This document shows positions 17,288-26,261 of a stretch of DNA of 64,000 bases, piece after piece. The DNA comes from Pseudomonas pseudonitroreducens (lineage in GTDB: Bacteria > Pseudomonadota > Gammaproteobacteria > Pseudomonadales > Pseudomonadaceae). Below the pieces are notes generated by a model. It saw only the letters and a list, made by a program, of their open reading frames with translations. It had not been told where the DNA came from and did not search any database. The translations under genes were made by a program, and so were the position numbers. The first letter of the stretch is position 1; each line of letters begins with the position of its first letter. Location: NCBI RefSeq assembly GCF_021603645.1, contig NZ_BQHJ01000016.1, positions 111,650 through 175,649 of the forward strand, read 5' to 3'.

Positions 17288-17872
17288 ATGCTGCGCCGGC
17301 TGTACGACTGGACCATGCGCCTGGCGGGCCATCCGCGGGCGGAGCTGGCGCTGGGTGGAGTGACCTTCGCCGAGAGTTCGTTCTTCCCCATCCCGCCGGA
17401 CGCGCTGCTGGTGCCGATGGTGCTGGCCAACCGGGCCAAGGCCTGGCGCTACGCGGCGATCTGCATCGTCAGCTCGGTGCTGGGCGGCATCGCCGGCTAC
17501 TTCATCGGCCTGCTGCTGTTCGAGACGGTGGGCCAGGCGATCCTGGCCTTCTATGGCCTGCAGGAGAACTTCGCCGAGGTCGCCGAACGCTACAACGAGC
17601 TTGGCTGGCTGATGGTGCTGCTGGGCGGCGGTTTCACCCCGCTGCCCTACAAGCTGATCACCCTCACCAGCGGCGTGACCCAGCTGGACCTGGTGCTGTT
17701 CATCGCCCTCAGCGTGGTGGCGCGCACCCTGCGTTTCGCCGCCACCTGCGCCCTGCTGTTCTGGGCGGGACCGGCGCTGCGCGAAGCCATCGAAAAACGC
17801 CTGGGGCTGGCGTTCGGCCTGCTCACCGCGATGGTGGTCGGTGGCTTGCTGCTGGGCAAGTACATGCTCTGA
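17288..17872 (+). CDS. YqaA/DedA-like membrane protein
   Basis: A 194-residue polytopic protein. GGVTFAESSFFPIPPDALLVPMVL and GWLMVLLGGGFTPLPYKLITLTSG are the two half-motifs of the SNARE-associated/DedA-like VTT fold; 4-5 hydrophobic segments are visible. DedA-family proteins move or flip lipids and depend on membrane potential; the YqaA subgroup is uncharacterised. It begins 5 bp after the antiporter gene, so the two are cotranscribed. The stop codon is followed at once by a 7-bp tandem repeat. Confidence 0.8.
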   Translation: MLRRLYDWTMRLAGHPRAELALGGVTFAESSFFPIPPDALLVPMVLANRAKAWRYAAICIVSSVLGGIAGYFIGLLLFETVGQAILAFYGLQENFAEVAERYNELGWLMVLLGGGFTPLPYKLITLTSGVTQLDLVLFIALSVVARTLRFAATCALLFWAGPALREAIEKRLGLAFGLLTAMVVGGLLLGKYML

Positions 17873-17954
17873 GGCGGCAGGCGGCAGGCGGCAGGCGGCA
17901 GGCGGCAGGCGGCAGGCGGCAGGCGGCAGGCGGCAGGCGGCAGGCGGCAGGCGG
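17873..17954. repeat. Tandem 7-bp repeat, about 11.7 copies
   Basis: GGCGGCA is repeated 11 times perfectly plus GGCGG, starting at the base after the YqaA-like stop codon. A REP element follows 6 bp later. Such a 7-mer array is prone to slippage and will vary between strains. It is noncoding for the upstream gene unless the stop is bypassed. Confidence 0.95.
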
Positions 17955-17959
17955 GATTT

Positions 17960-18039
17960 TGTAGGAGCGAGCTTGCTCGCGAACGGAATCACCGGCAGTT
18001 CAGGAACCGGGCGGTTCGCGAGCAAGCTCGCTCCTACAA
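17960..18039. repeat. REP/BIME palindromic repeat, full symmetric form
   Basis: GTAGGAGCGAGCTTGCTCGC and its mirror GCGAGCAAGCTCGCTCCTAC flank about 35 bp. It lies between the convergent YqaA-like and pdxY genes, a usual place for such elements. Confidence 0.9.
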
Positions 18040-18065
18040 GGAATCAACGGCTTGCGAAATCTGAC

Positions 18066-18935
18066 TCACCCCAGCTTCACTGCCTCGAACTTCACCCGCG
18101 GATGGGCGATGCGGTCCTGGGCGCGCACTAGTTCCAGCTCGTAGCTGCCGCAGGCCTGGGTTTCCAGCAGTACTTCGTGCACCGCGGCGGCGCAGAATTC
18201 GAAGGCGCTGCGCAGGTCGTCGCCCAGCAGCAGGCGGGCAAGGAACAGCCCGGAAGTCAGGTCGCCCACGCCCACCGGCTGGCGCGGGAAGGCCAGCAGC
18301 GGTCGGCGCAGGTGCCAGGTCTCGTCGAGGGTCACCAGCAGCATCTCGAAGGCATCCGCCGGCTTGCCGGGGTAGTTCAGGTGCTTCACCAGGATTGCCT
18401 TCGGGCCGCGCACCAGCAGGCCACGGGCCATCGCTGCGCAGTCCTCCAGGGAGCTCGGCTGGCGGTCGCAGAAGCTGTCCAGCTCCAGCTGGTTCGGACA
18501 CAGGTAGTCGGCCACGGCAGCGGCCTCGTGGAGCAGGAATTCGCCGACTTCCGGGGCGACGATGCAGCCCTTCTCCGGATGGCCCATCACCGGATCGCAG
18601 AGGTACACCGCGCGCGGGTTGACCTCGCGGATGCGGCGCACCACCTCGAGGATCGAACGGCCCTGTGCCGCACTGCCCAGGTAGCCCGAGAGCACCGCGT
18701 CGCAGTTGCCCAGCTCGCCGATGGCGGCGATGCCATCCACCAGCGCCGGAATCTGCTCCGGCGGCAGCACCTGGCCCGTCCAGTGGCCATACTGGGTATG
18801 GTTGGAGAACTGCACGGTGTTCAGCGGCCAGACGTTCACCCCGACGCGTCGCATGGGGAACTCGGCAGCGCTGTTGCCGGCGTGGCCGAAGACGACGTGG
18901 GACTGGATGGCGAGAACGTGGGGAGTGCGCGGCAT
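18066..18935 (-). CDS. pdxY: Pyridoxal kinase PdxY
   Basis: A 289-residue ribokinase-fold enzyme. The N-terminal [26 protein letters not shown] (about 7-32) forms the pyridoxal site; [13 protein letters not shown] and VKHLNYPG build the ATP site. [15 protein letters not shown] carries the catalytic Asp225. It phosphorylates pyridoxal to PLP in the cytoplasm, which suits a region rich in PLP enzymes, though it is an ordinary salvage gene. Divergent from the DUF3301 gene with a 120-bp shared promoter region. Confidence 0.9.
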   Translation of the reverse strand: MPRTPHVLAIQSHVVFGHAGNSAAEFPMRRVGVNVWPLNTVQFSNHTQYGHWTGQVLPPEQIPALVDGIAAIGELGNCDAVLSGYLGSAAQGRSILEVVRRIREVNPRAVYLCDPVMGHPEKGCIVAPEVGEFLLHEAAAVADYLCPNQLELDSFCDRQPSSLEDCAAMARGLLVRGPKAILVKHLNYPGKPADAFEMLLVTLDETWHLRRPLLAFPRQPVGVGDLTSGLFLARLLLGDDLRSAFEFCAAAVHEVLLETQACGSYELELVRAQDRIAHPRVKFEAVKLG

Positions 18936-19055
18936 AACGGTGTCCTGCTACAGAATGGGGCAGTATGGAGCGCAATTCACACGCTGTGAACATCCGCCCC
19001 TCGCCGCCCGACGGCGGAGTGAGTAAGCTGGTGCGCCGATTCCGAGGAAGCCGAA

Positions 19056-19547
19056 GTGGACCTGGGCAATCTTTTCATCTTCATGCTGGTCATTGCAGGC
19101 GCCGCCTGGTGGTGGCGCGCCCATGGCATCCGCGAGCGTGCGCTGCTTCTGGCCAAGCAGCACTGCGCGCGCGAAGGCGTGGAACTGCTCGATGAAGCCA
19201 TGGCCCTGCAGCGTTTCCGCTTCCAGCGCGACGGCCGGGGCAACCTGCGCCTGGCCCGCGAATACGCCTTCGAGTTCACCGCCACCGGCCAGGAACGCTA
19301 CGCCGGCAGCATCGCCATGTTCGGCCAGCATCTGGGCCGCGTCGAGCTGGCGCCGTTCCGCATGGAGCCTGAACCGCGTGCACCGGCATCGCCGGTTGCC
19401 ACCTTCCATCCCGCCGCCCAGCCGGTGGATGAGGAAATCGTCGACGCCGTGTTCGACGACGCCCCCGCGCCGCCGCGCCCCAGGGGTGAAGTGGTGCGCC
19501 TGGACGAATGGCGCCGCGCACACCAGGGCAAGAAGGTCGGCGACTAG
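19056..19547 (+). CDS. DUF3301 domain protein
   Basis: A 163-residue protein. A short hydrophobic N-terminus (NLFIFMLVIAGAAWWWRAHGI) acts as a membrane anchor, followed by RERALLLAKQHCAREGVELLDEAMALQRFRF and YAFEFTATGQERYAG, the DUF3301 signature, then a Pro/Ala-rich linker and a basic tail. Start is GTG 19056, with GAGG 8 bp upstream. Function unknown. Its stop shares the CTAG palindrome with the convergent gene's stop. Confidence 0.72.
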   Translation: MDLGNLFIFMLVIAGAAWWWRAHGIRERALLLAKQHCAREGVELLDEAMALQRFRFQRDGRGNLRLAREYAFEFTATGQERYAGSIAMFGQHLGRVELAPFRMEPEPRAPASPVATFHPAAQPVDEEIVDAVFDDAPAPPRPRGEVVRLDEWRRAHQGKKVGD

Positions 19548-19897
19548 AGCTGCGCGCGGATCGCCCGCCAGTGCGCCTCGGTGGCATAGGTCATCGCACG
19601 CCGTAGCACGCGACAGCGCAGCCGATGCCAGGGCGAGCGACGCCGCTGCTGGTTGCGCCTGCAGGCTTCGAACAGCCAGTCGGGATCGAACCCGTCCCAC
19701 ACGCCGGCTGTCACCCAGGCGTTACCCCAGACCACCGGCGCGACTTCCAGCCGGTAGATCGCCTCCAGCTCCTCCGCGGCATAGCCGCTGATCGCCAGGG
19801 TGCGCGCGATGGCGGCAAGATCGTCCTCGACCAGCTCGGTGTCCAGCCACAGCTCGGACAGTGCCAGCCAGACGGACTCGCGGGCCGGGTCGTTCAT
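19544..19897 (-). CDS. DUF7079-like small protein
   Basis: A 117-residue protein. Segments VWLALSELWLDTELVEDDLAAIA, GYAAEELEAIYRLEVAPVVWGN and GVWDGFDPDWLFEAC match a small family of unknown function often annotated DUF7079 (from memory). ATG 19897 overlaps the TGA of the upstream alpha/beta hydrolase (ATGA), so the two are coupled. It ends by sharing CTAG with the convergent DUF3301 gene. Confidence 0.65.
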   Translation of the reverse strand: MNDPARESVWLALSELWLDTELVEDDLAAIARTLAISGYAAEELEAIYRLEVAPVVWGNAWVTAGVWDGFDPDWLFEACRRNQQRRRSPWHRLRCRVLRRAMTYATEAHWRAIRAQL

Positions 19898-20787
19898 TCG
19901 TGGCCCAGCAGGAAGCGCGACACGCGCTCGGCACTGTCTTCGGGGAACTCCTGCATGAAGCAATGCCCGCCGTCGACGCACTGGCCGCTCACCACCGTGT
20001 TCGCTGCGCACCAGCGCGCCACGGACTTGGCGACGAAGGGGTAGGTACGCTCGCCGAACAGCACCTGGGTCGGCGTCACCACCTTGTTCAGCGATGGCCA
20101 CAGGCGCTTGGGGAAGGAGCTGAAGATCTCCGCCTCGCGGCTGGGCCGGCATTTCAGCTCGACGCCAGCCTCGGTGCGCTTCATCGCGTTCTCCACGTAA
20201 GCCCACAGCGCTTCGTCGGTCCAGCCCTTGAAGATGCCGCGGCCGTGCAGGCCGGCGTAGGCCGCTTCGCGGTCCGGCCACTGACTGCGCCGCGAGCGCG
20301 CCTTCTGCACCATGGTGCGGCGCTTGTGCAGGCCGAGCACTTCGGAGAGCGCCATCACGCCGATCATCGCCGGGGTGAAGAGCACCGGGTCGAGCAACAC
20401 CGCGCGGCGGAACAGCTCGGGATGACGGCCGAGGATCAGGCTGGTGAGTACGCCGCCAAAGCTGTGCCCGGCGGCGTAGTGCGGCACGTCGCCGAAAACC
20501 GTGTTGCCGGCCCGGAAGGCCTCCACCGCCATCTCGGCGTTGCGGTTCCAGCCGTGGAAGCGTCCGCCGTGGTCGCTGTCGCCATGGCCCTGGACATCGC
20601 ACAACCAGAGGTCGAAATCCTCCGCCAGGACCTTCAGCATCGGCTCGTAGGCGCGGCCGCAGAAGCCGTTGCCATGCAGGAAGTGCAGCAGCGGCTTGCC
20701 ACTGGGCTCGCTGCGCCAGCCGCGCAGGGTGAAACCGGCGGACCCTTCGTGGGTCCAGGACGACAACTGCATCGAAGCGCTCTCCAT
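19894..20787 (-). CDS. Alpha/beta hydrolase
   Basis: A 297-residue soluble hydrolase. The oxyanion segment is HFLHGNGFCGRAYEPML, the nucleophile elbow GHSFGG (Ser109), and the late His lies in CVDGGHCFMQEFP. It has no signal peptide. A second possible start is Met6 (MQLSS). The DUF7079-like gene follows with a 4-bp overlap. The reaction cannot be predicted beyond ester, lactone or related hydrolysis. Divergent from dctB with a 90-bp gap. Confidence 0.82.
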   Translation of the reverse strand: MESASMQLSSWTHEGSAGFTLRGWRSEPSGKPLLHFLHGNGFCGRAYEPMLKVLAEDFDLWLCDVQGHGDSDHGGRFHGWNRNAEMAVEAFRAGNTVFGDVPHYAAGHSFGGVLTSLILGRHPELFRRAVLLDPVLFTPAMIGVMALSEVLGLHKRRTMVQKARSRRSQWPDREAAYAGLHGRGIFKGWTDEALWAYVENAMKRTEAGVELKCRPSREAEIFSSFPKRLWPSLNKVVTPTQVLFGERTYPFVAKSVARWCAANTVVSGQCVDGGHCFMQEFPEDSAERVSRFLLGHE

Positions 20788-20877
20788 CAGGATGCGGCAG
20801 TGTAGCGAGGCGGTGGGGCGCCGGACCAGCGCGCGGTCATGCTATTGTCGCCGACCCTTGGTCGAACCCCGTCGAAC

Positions 20878-22641
20878 ATGTCGCCTACTCGCCCTCTCCG
20901 CCTGTTGCTGATCTGCCTGCTCCTGCTGGCCGGGCTGGTGCTGTCGGTGTTCTGGGCGGGCGAGAAGGCGCGGCACCGCGCGCTGCTCGCCGAGGCGGAA
21001 ACCGCCCATGAGCAGTTGGGCCTCTACGCCAGTTCCCTGCATACCCTGATCGAGCGTTTCCGCAGCATTCCTTCCGTGCTGGCGCTGGACCCGGAACTGC
21101 GCGCGACCATGCGCGGCACGCTGACGGACGAGGTGCAGCACCGGCTCAACCTCAAGCTGCAGGAAATCAACGGCGCGGCACGCTCGTCGACCCTGGAGCT
21201 GCTGGACCGCACCGGCCTCGCCGTGGCCGCCAGCAACTGGAACCTGCCGACCAGCTACGTCGGCCACAACTACAGCTTTCGGCCGTACTTTCGCCAGACC
21301 ATCGCCCAGGGCGCCGGGCGCTTCTACGCGGTCGGCGTGACCACCGGCATTCCTGGTTACTTCCTGTCCAATGCACTGCGTGACGACGCGGGCAACTTCC
21401 TCGGCGCCATCGTGGTCAAGCTGGAGTTTCCCGACCTCGAACGGCAGTGGAGCCAGACCCCGGACGTGGTGCTGGTGAGCGACAGCAAGGGCGTGGTGTT
21501 CCTCGCCAACCACCCGCGCTGGCGCTACCGCGAGCTGATGCCACTGGACGCGGTGGCCCGCGCCGAGCTGGCCGATACCCGCCAGTACCACCGCCAGCCA
21601 CTCAGCGCGCTACCGCATCGGGCGCTGGAGTCGCTCGGCGAACACGCGCGGATGGTGCGCGTGGAGGGCCAGGAAATCAGCGGCGACTACCTCTGGCAAT
21701 CGGTCAGCCTGCCGGAAGAGGACTGGACCCTGCACCTGCTGCGCGACACCCGCGGGGTACAGTCCGACGTCACCAACGCGCGCCTCGCCGCTGCCGGCGC
21801 CTGGCTGGCGCTGGTGTTCCTCGTGCTCTGGCTGCAACAGCGGCGCCGCCTCGCCCGCCTGCGCCAGCGCGACCAGGAAGAGCTGGAGCGTCTCGTCGAG
21901 CAACGCACCGCCGCCCTGCGCACCGCCCAGGATGGCCTGGTACAGGCCGCCAAGCTGGCCGCGCTGGGGCAGATGTCCGCCGCGCTGGCCCACGAAATCA
22001 ACCAGCCGCTCACCGCCCAGCGCATGCAACTGGCCAGCGTGCGCCTGCTGCTGGACGCCGGCCGCCAGGACGACGCCCGCGCCGCGCTGGTGCGCGTGGA
22101 TGAGTTGCTCGAACGCATGGCCGCGCTCACCGGCCACCTGAAGACCTTCGCGCGCAAGACGCCCGGCGGCCTGCGCGAGCGCATCGAACTGGGCCACGTG
22201 ATCGAGCAGGCGCTGCAACTGCTGGCCGTGCGTATCCGCGCCGAAGGCGTGGAGATCCGCCAGGACCTCGCCCTGCCCGCCTGGGTGCTGGGCGACGCGA
22301 TCCGCCTGGAACAGGTGCTGGTCAACCTGCTCCGCAATGCCCTGGATGCCGTGGCCGGCAGCGCGCAGCCACGCATCCGGCTGAGCCTGCAACGCGACGA
22401 TGAACACTGGTGCCTGGAGGTCGCCGACAACGGCACGGGCATCGACGAAGCCCATCTGGCCAGCGTCTTCGATCCCTTCTTCACCACCAAGCCGGTGGGC
22501 GAAGGACTGGGCCTGGGGCTGGCGGTATCCTATGGCATCGTCCACGAACTCGGCGGGCGCCTCGACGCCGCCAACCAGCCCACCGGCGGCGCGGTGTTTC
22601 GCCTCAGCCTGCCGGCCGCCAGCGAAGAAAGAAAACCATGA
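20878..22641 (+). CDS. dctB: C4-dicarboxylate sensor histidine kinase DctB
   Basis: A 587-residue inner-membrane kinase: a membrane helix (9-28), a periplasmic double-PAS sensor (about 30-300; STLELLDRTGLAVAASNWN and YVGHNYSFRPYFRQTI are dCache motifs typical of DctB), and a second helix (305-320). A coiled coil leads to HisKA with His372 in ALAHEINQPLTAQR and to the ATPase domain (NLLRNALDAV, DNGTGI, GEGLGLGLAV). It senses succinate, fumarate or malate and phosphorylates DctD. ATG 20878 gives the better membrane-first N-terminus; an in-frame ATG lies at 20839. Its stop overlaps the dctD start. Confidence 0.88.
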   Translation: MSPTRPLRLLLICLLLLAGLVLSVFWAGEKARHRALLAEAETAHEQLGLYASSLHTLIERFRSIPSVLALDPELRATMRGTLTDEVQHRLNLKLQEINGAARSSTLELLDRTGLAVAASNWNLPTSYVGHNYSFRPYFRQTIAQGAGRFYAVGVTTGIPGYFLSNALRDDAGNFLGAIVVKLEFPDLERQWSQTPDVVLVSDSKGVVFLANHPRWRYRELMPLDAVARAELADTRQYHRQPLSALPHRALESLGEHARMVRVEGQEISGDYLWQSVSLPEEDWTLHLLRDTRGVQSDVTNARLAAAGAWLALVFLVLWLQQRRRLARLRQRDQEELERLVEQRTAALRTAQDGLVQAAKLAALGQMSAALAHEINQPLTAQRMQLASVRLLLDAGRQDDARAALVRVDELLERMAALTGHLKTFARKTPGGLRERIELGHVIEQALQLLAVRIRAEGVEIRQDLALPAWVLGDAIRLEQVLVNLLRNALDAVAGSAQPRIRLSLQRDDEHWCLEVADNGTGIDEAHLASVFDPFFTTKPVGEGLGLGLAVSYGIVHELGGRLDAANQPTGGAVFRLSLPAASEERKP

Positions 22642-23972
22642 GCGAGACCATCCTCTTCGTCGACGACGAAGCCGCCATCCGCGACGCCGTGCAGCAGTGG
22701 CTGCAACTCTCCGGCTTCGAGGTACGCCTGTGCAGCAGCGCCGACGAATGCCTGAAGAGCGTTTCCCGCGAGCTGCCCGGCGTGGTCATCAGCGATGTGC
22801 GCATGCCCGGCACCGATGGCCTGGCGCTGCTCGAGCGCCTGCAGCAGATCGACCGCGACCTGCCGGTGATCATGGTCACCGGCCACGGCGACGTGCCCAT
22901 GGCAGTGCAGGCGATGCGCCAGGGCGCCTACGACTTCATCGAGAAACCCTTCACCCCCGAACGCCTGCTCGACAGTCTGCGCCGTGCCCTGGAAAAACGC
23001 CGGCTGGTGCAGGAGAACCGCCGGCTGCGCGAACAGGCGGCGCTCAAGGACCAGATCGAGTCGCGCCTGCTCGGCGTCTCGCGGCCCATGGAAACCCTGC
23101 GCCGACAGATCATGGCGCTGGCCGGTACGCCGGTGAACGTGCTGATCCGGGGTGACACCGGCAGCGGCAAGGAGCTGGTCGCACGCTGCCTGCACGACTT
23201 CGGGCCACGCGCTGGCAAGCCCTTTGTCGCGCTGAACTGCGCGGCGATTCCCGAGCAGTTGTTCGAGACCGAACTGTTCGGCCACGAGAGCGGCGCCTTC
23301 ACCGGTGCCCAGGGCAAGCGCATCGGCAAGCTGGAGCACTCCAACGGCGGCAGCCTGTTCCTCGACGAGATCGAGAGCATGCCACTGGCCCAGCAGGTCA
23401 AGCTGCTGCGCGTGCTGCAGGAACAGCAACTGGAGCGCCTGGGCTCGAACCAGAGCATCAAGGTCGATTTGCGGGTGATTGCCGCCACCAAGCCTGACCT
23501 GCTCGAAGAAGCCCGTGCCGGGCGCTTCCGCGAGGACCTGGTGTACCGCCTGAACGTCGCCGAGCTGCGCCTGCCGCCACTGCGCGAACGTCGCGAGGAC
23601 ATCCCGCTGCTGTTCGAGCACTACGCGCTGCTGGCCAGCGAGAAATTCGGCCGCGAAGCCGCACCGCTGTCGGCCAGCGAACTGGCGCGCCTGCTCGCCC
23701 ACGACTGGCCGGGCAACGTGCGTGAGCTGGCCAACGCCGCCGAGCGCCATGTGCTCGGCCTGGATCGCGCCGAGCAGGCGGAAGAGCCGGCCGGCAACGG
23801 CCTCTTCGAACGCATGGAAGCCTACGAGGCGCAATGCATCCGCCAGGCGCTGGGCCAGTGCAAGGGCGACATCAAGGCGGTGATGGAGCTGCTCGGCCTG
23901 CCGCGCCGCACCCTCAACGAGAAGATGCAGCGCCACGGCCTGAGCCGCGGGGACTACCTGGGCGAGGACTGA
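22638..23972 (+). CDS. dctD: Sigma-54-dependent response regulator DctD
   Basis: A 444-residue NtrC-family regulator: receiver domain with phospho-Asp53 (ISDVRMPG), AAA+ domain with GDTGSGKELVARCLH (Walker A) and the sigma-54 contact loop GAFTGA, and a C-terminal Fis-type helix-turn-helix (CKGDIKAVMELLGLPRRTLNEKMQRHG). It activates C4-dicarboxylate transport genes from -24/-12 promoters. It overlaps dctB by 4 bp. No dctA or dctPQM gene is in the window. Its last 19 bp overlap the convergent membrane-protein gene. Confidence 0.9.
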   Translation: MSETILFVDDEAAIRDAVQQWLQLSGFEVRLCSSADECLKSVSRELPGVVISDVRMPGTDGLALLERLQQIDRDLPVIMVTGHGDVPMAVQAMRQGAYDFIEKPFTPERLLDSLRRALEKRRLVQENRRLREQAALKDQIESRLLGVSRPMETLRRQIMALAGTPVNVLIRGDTGSGKELVARCLHDFGPRAGKPFVALNCAAIPEQLFETELFGHESGAFTGAQGKRIGKLEHSNGGSLFLDEIESMPLAQQVKLLRVLQEQQLERLGSNQSIKVDLRVIAATKPDLLEEARAGRFREDLVYRLNVAELRLPPLRERREDIPLLFEHYALLASEKFGREAAPLSASELARLLAHDWPGNVRELANAAERHVLGLDRAEQAEEPAGNGLFERMEAYEAQCIRQALGQCKGDIKAVMELLGLPRRTLNEKMQRHGLSRGDYLGED

Positions 23973-24967
23973 GTGAGCTGCTCGGCGAAGAACCAGCCGG
24001 TACACCAGTACGCCAACGGCCAGAGCAGCGCCAGCAGCAGGATCGCTGGCGGCAGCAGGTACAGCGGCAGGCGGCTGGAGTTGAGCGAGCCGTAGGCGGC
24101 AAAGGCCACCAGGATCGAGAACAGCACGGCCACCACCACCCAGATCGCCAGCAGGACCAGCGCACAGGCCAGCACCCGGCCGGCGGCAAAACGCGTGAGC
24201 TGCGGCGGCAGGCGTGTCCGCACCGCCAGCATGACGATGGCGAACGGCAGTACGCAGCTCGACAGCATGAGTACCGACTGCCAGCCGTCAGCGCCGCTGT
24301 ACAGGTAGAGCACGCCATAGCCGAGTGCCGCGGACAGCTTGTAGATCACTGCGCTGAAGCACAGCGCCACCGCCAGCGCCACGTGCCAGGACGGCAGTGC
24401 GACGGCCTGGCCCGGCGCCATCGGTTCGGAGCGCGAGCGCGCCAGATGCAGGACCAGCCAGAGCGGCAGGAGGCAGCCGAGGAACAGGTTGATCAGCGAA
24501 TTGACCTGGCCATACAGGACTATCCAGAGGGTTCGGGAGCCCTGCTCGAACGCCCACTGATAGAACGATACGCTCAGGTAGGACACCGCCGTGCTGACCA
24601 CCATGGTGGCGATCAGATAAGCCACGCCGAAACCTGCCAGCAACCCGGCCAGTGGCTGGAACCGCGCGATAGCGTGGCGTTCGCGCTGGTAATGCACCAG
24701 CAGCAGGACCGCTGCGGCATAGAAAACCAGTCCACCCAGCCAGTTTGCCAGCATCGTCGGCAGGTACTGCGGCAGGCGCTCGCGGTAATTGCCCAGGTCA
24801 CCGATCCACTGCACGGCATTACTGCCGAAGAACACCACCGCCGCGGCCACGATCATGGCGGCGACGAACAGCAGCGGCTCGCGGCCAGCCGGTGGAGCCT
24901 CGACGGCTGGTGCGGTGAGCGGCGCATGGGGGGGCGCGAACGGATTGTCAGTGGTCACCGGCGGCAT
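23954..24967 (-). CDS. Polytopic membrane protein, function unknown
   Basis: A 337-residue protein. After a Pro-rich N-terminus (NPFAPPHAPLTAPAVEAPP) there are about 8 hydrophobic segments from residue 29 on, such as LLFVAAMIVAAAVVFFGSNAV, LVFYAAAVLLLVHY and VLACALVLLAIWVVVAVLFS. I recognise no named domain. ATG 24967 is the first Met with an intact N-terminus. It converges on dctD with a 19-bp overlap and diverges from the methyltransferase gene. Confidence 0.75.
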   Translation of the reverse strand: MPPVTTDNPFAPPHAPLTAPAVEAPPAGREPLLFVAAMIVAAAVVFFGSNAVQWIGDLGNYRERLPQYLPTMLANWLGGLVFYAAAVLLLVHYQRERHAIARFQPLAGLLAGFGVAYLIATMVVSTAVSYLSVSFYQWAFEQGSRTLWIVLYGQVNSLINLFLGCLLPLWLVLHLARSRSEPMAPGQAVALPSWHVALAVALCFSAVIYKLSAALGYGVLYLYSGADGWQSVLMLSSCVLPFAIVMLAVRTRLPPQLTRFAAGRVLACALVLLAIWVVVAVLFSILVAFAAYGSLNSSRLPLYLLPPAILLLALLWPLAYWCTGWFFAEQLTQSSPR

Positions 24968-25122
24968 CCTTGTCGGTCCATCGAAGCGCCCGAGCCTCTC
25001 ACAGCCGGCGCCGGCTAGCCAGTGCTGGCCAGCGCACTGGCGTTCGCCGAGCGAACCGCTACCCTGAACCGGGTGCCGCGACCCGGCCAGCCCTGCCGCC
25101 CTCTCGAACAAGGAAAACCAGC

Positions 25123-26022
25123 ATGACCGGCAGCCTACTCCCCTCCATCTGGCTGGGCGCCTTCGCGTCCGCCGAAGACTGGCAACAGGCCCGCCAGGCG
25201 AAACAGGTGCCGACCGCCCGGGCGCTGTGCGGCGCCATCGAGGACCGCGTGCTCTGGTCCCGCCATCCCATGGACATCGAGGCCTGGTGCTCGGCCTGCG
25301 AAAGCATCCAGCCAATGCATGTCGACTGGCGCCTGGGAGGCATTGCCGCGGATGGCAGCGTGCACCCGGCGTGGACGGAAACCGCCGCCTGCCGGGGCTG
25401 CGGCCTCAACAGCCGGATGCGCGCGCTGCTGGATCGCCTGCGCAAACTCGAACTGCCCCGGGACTCACGCGTGTACATCGCCGAGTGCGTCACCGCCAGT
25501 TTCAGGCAGCTGGAGCGGCTTTACCCACGGCTCGTGGGCAGCGAATTCCTCGGCATGGATCGGGTTTCCGGCGAAACCTACTGGAACGAGCAGCATCGCC
25601 AGCATCTGCGCCACGAGGACCTGACCCGGCTGTCGTTCGCCGATGACAGCTTCGACCTGGTGATCTCCCAGGACATCTTCGAGCACATTCCCGATTTCGC
25701 GCGAGCCTTCAGCGAATGCCGGCGGGTGCTCCGGCGCGGAGGACGGCTGGTATTCAGCGTACCGTTCTTCCCTGGCCAGGCCGAAACCGAGATCCGCGCG
25801 CGCTTTACCGCCAACGGCACTCTGGAGCATCTGCTGCCGGCGGAATACCACGGAGATCCGGTTGGCGACGGCGGCGTGCTGTGCTTCCAGCACTTCGGCT
25901 GGGACCTGCTCGACAGGCTGCGCGAGGCCGGCTTCGGCGAAGTTCGCGCGCACCTGTACTGGGGGCCCTGGCAGGGTCATTTCGGCCTGCCGTTCTTCGT
26001 CTTCCAGGCAGACGCCAACTAG
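25123..26022 (+). CDS. Class I SAM-dependent methyltransferase with Cys-rich N-terminus
   Basis: A 299-residue protein. The C-terminal half carries a compact methyltransferase pattern: YIAECVTASFRQLE, LTRLSFADDSFDLVISQDIFEHIPD (motif-IV-like) and RVLRRGGRLVFSVPF. The N-terminal half has WCSACE and ACRGCG, two CxxC knuckles that could bind zinc. Similar layouts occur in methyltransferases linked to surface glycans, but here it stands alone. AAGGA lies 8 bp upstream of ATG 25123. Confidence 0.78.
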   Translation: MTGSLLPSIWLGAFASAEDWQQARQAKQVPTARALCGAIEDRVLWSRHPMDIEAWCSACESIQPMHVDWRLGGIAADGSVHPAWTETAACRGCGLNSRMRALLDRLRKLELPRDSRVYIAECVTASFRQLERLYPRLVGSEFLGMDRVSGETYWNEQHRQHLRHEDLTRLSFADDSFDLVISQDIFEHIPDFARAFSECRRVLRRGGRLVFSVPFFPGQAETEIRARFTANGTLEHLLPAEYHGDPVGDGGVLCFQHFGWDLLDRLREAGFGEVRAHLYWGPWQGHFGLPFFVFQADAN

Positions 26023-26041
26023 CCCGCCGCCGGCATAAAAA

Positions 26042-26065
26042 AAGGCCGCTGATAGCAGCGGCCTT
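26042..26065 (-). terminator. Intrinsic terminator on the minus strand
   Basis: AAGGCCGCTG and CAGCGGCCTT enclose ATAG; on the minus strand the stem is followed by a run of seven T (26043 down to 26037). No minus-strand gene ends just before it, so it closes a candidate noncoding transcript. Confidence 0.88.
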
Positions 26066-26160
26066 GAGACGGACGTCGATCTGGAGCAATCAAGAATCGG
26101 CGTCGGGAAGCTTGCCGGCGGTGAGGCCGGTAACGGCGCCGCTCGAAAGCCACGCTGTTG
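26043..26160 (-). ncRNA. Candidate small RNA, minus strand
   Basis: A strong terminator (26042-26065) has no obvious ORF before it. About 100 bp upstream on the minus strand lies TATACT (26171-26166), inside the dyad GGTCAA-N5-TTGACC (26161-26177). A second perfect dyad (26212-26236) lies 40 bp further up. The preceding small gene has its own terminator at 26262-26290, so this would be a separate transcript of about 110 nt. A frame reading AWLSSGAVTGLTAGKLPDADS ends inside it but has no start codon. Confidence 0.4.
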
Positions 26161-26211
26161 GGTCAAGTATATTGACCGATCAGGCAGGAATACAGACCAT
26201 CAATAGCGAAA

Positions 26212-26236
26212 GACTGTTACAGCGTCTGTAACAGTC
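26212..26236. promoter_or_regulatory. Perfect 11-bp inverted repeat, candidate operator
   Basis: GACTGTTACAG, CGT, CTGTAACAGTC. There is no T-run on either side, so it is not a terminator. It lies between the minus-strand terminator of the small secreted-protein gene and the TATACT box of the candidate small RNA, centred about 55 bp upstream of that box. The binding protein is unknown. Confidence 0.6.
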
Positions 26237-26261
26237 GCCTTCGGGCGCCGGAAACACAGGT

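Noticed and set aside
17873-17954. CRISPR array
   Set aside because: Unit is 7 bp with no spacers and no cas genes.
17183-18025. Minus-strand frame reading LPPAACR repeats
   Set aside because: It is the translation of the 7-bp tandem array and REP DNA opposite the YqaA-like gene.
26067-26160. Short gene ending AWLSSGAVTGLTAGKLPDADS
   Set aside because: The frame has a stop 9 codons before and no ATG, GTG or TTG start; kept only as an alternative to the small RNA.
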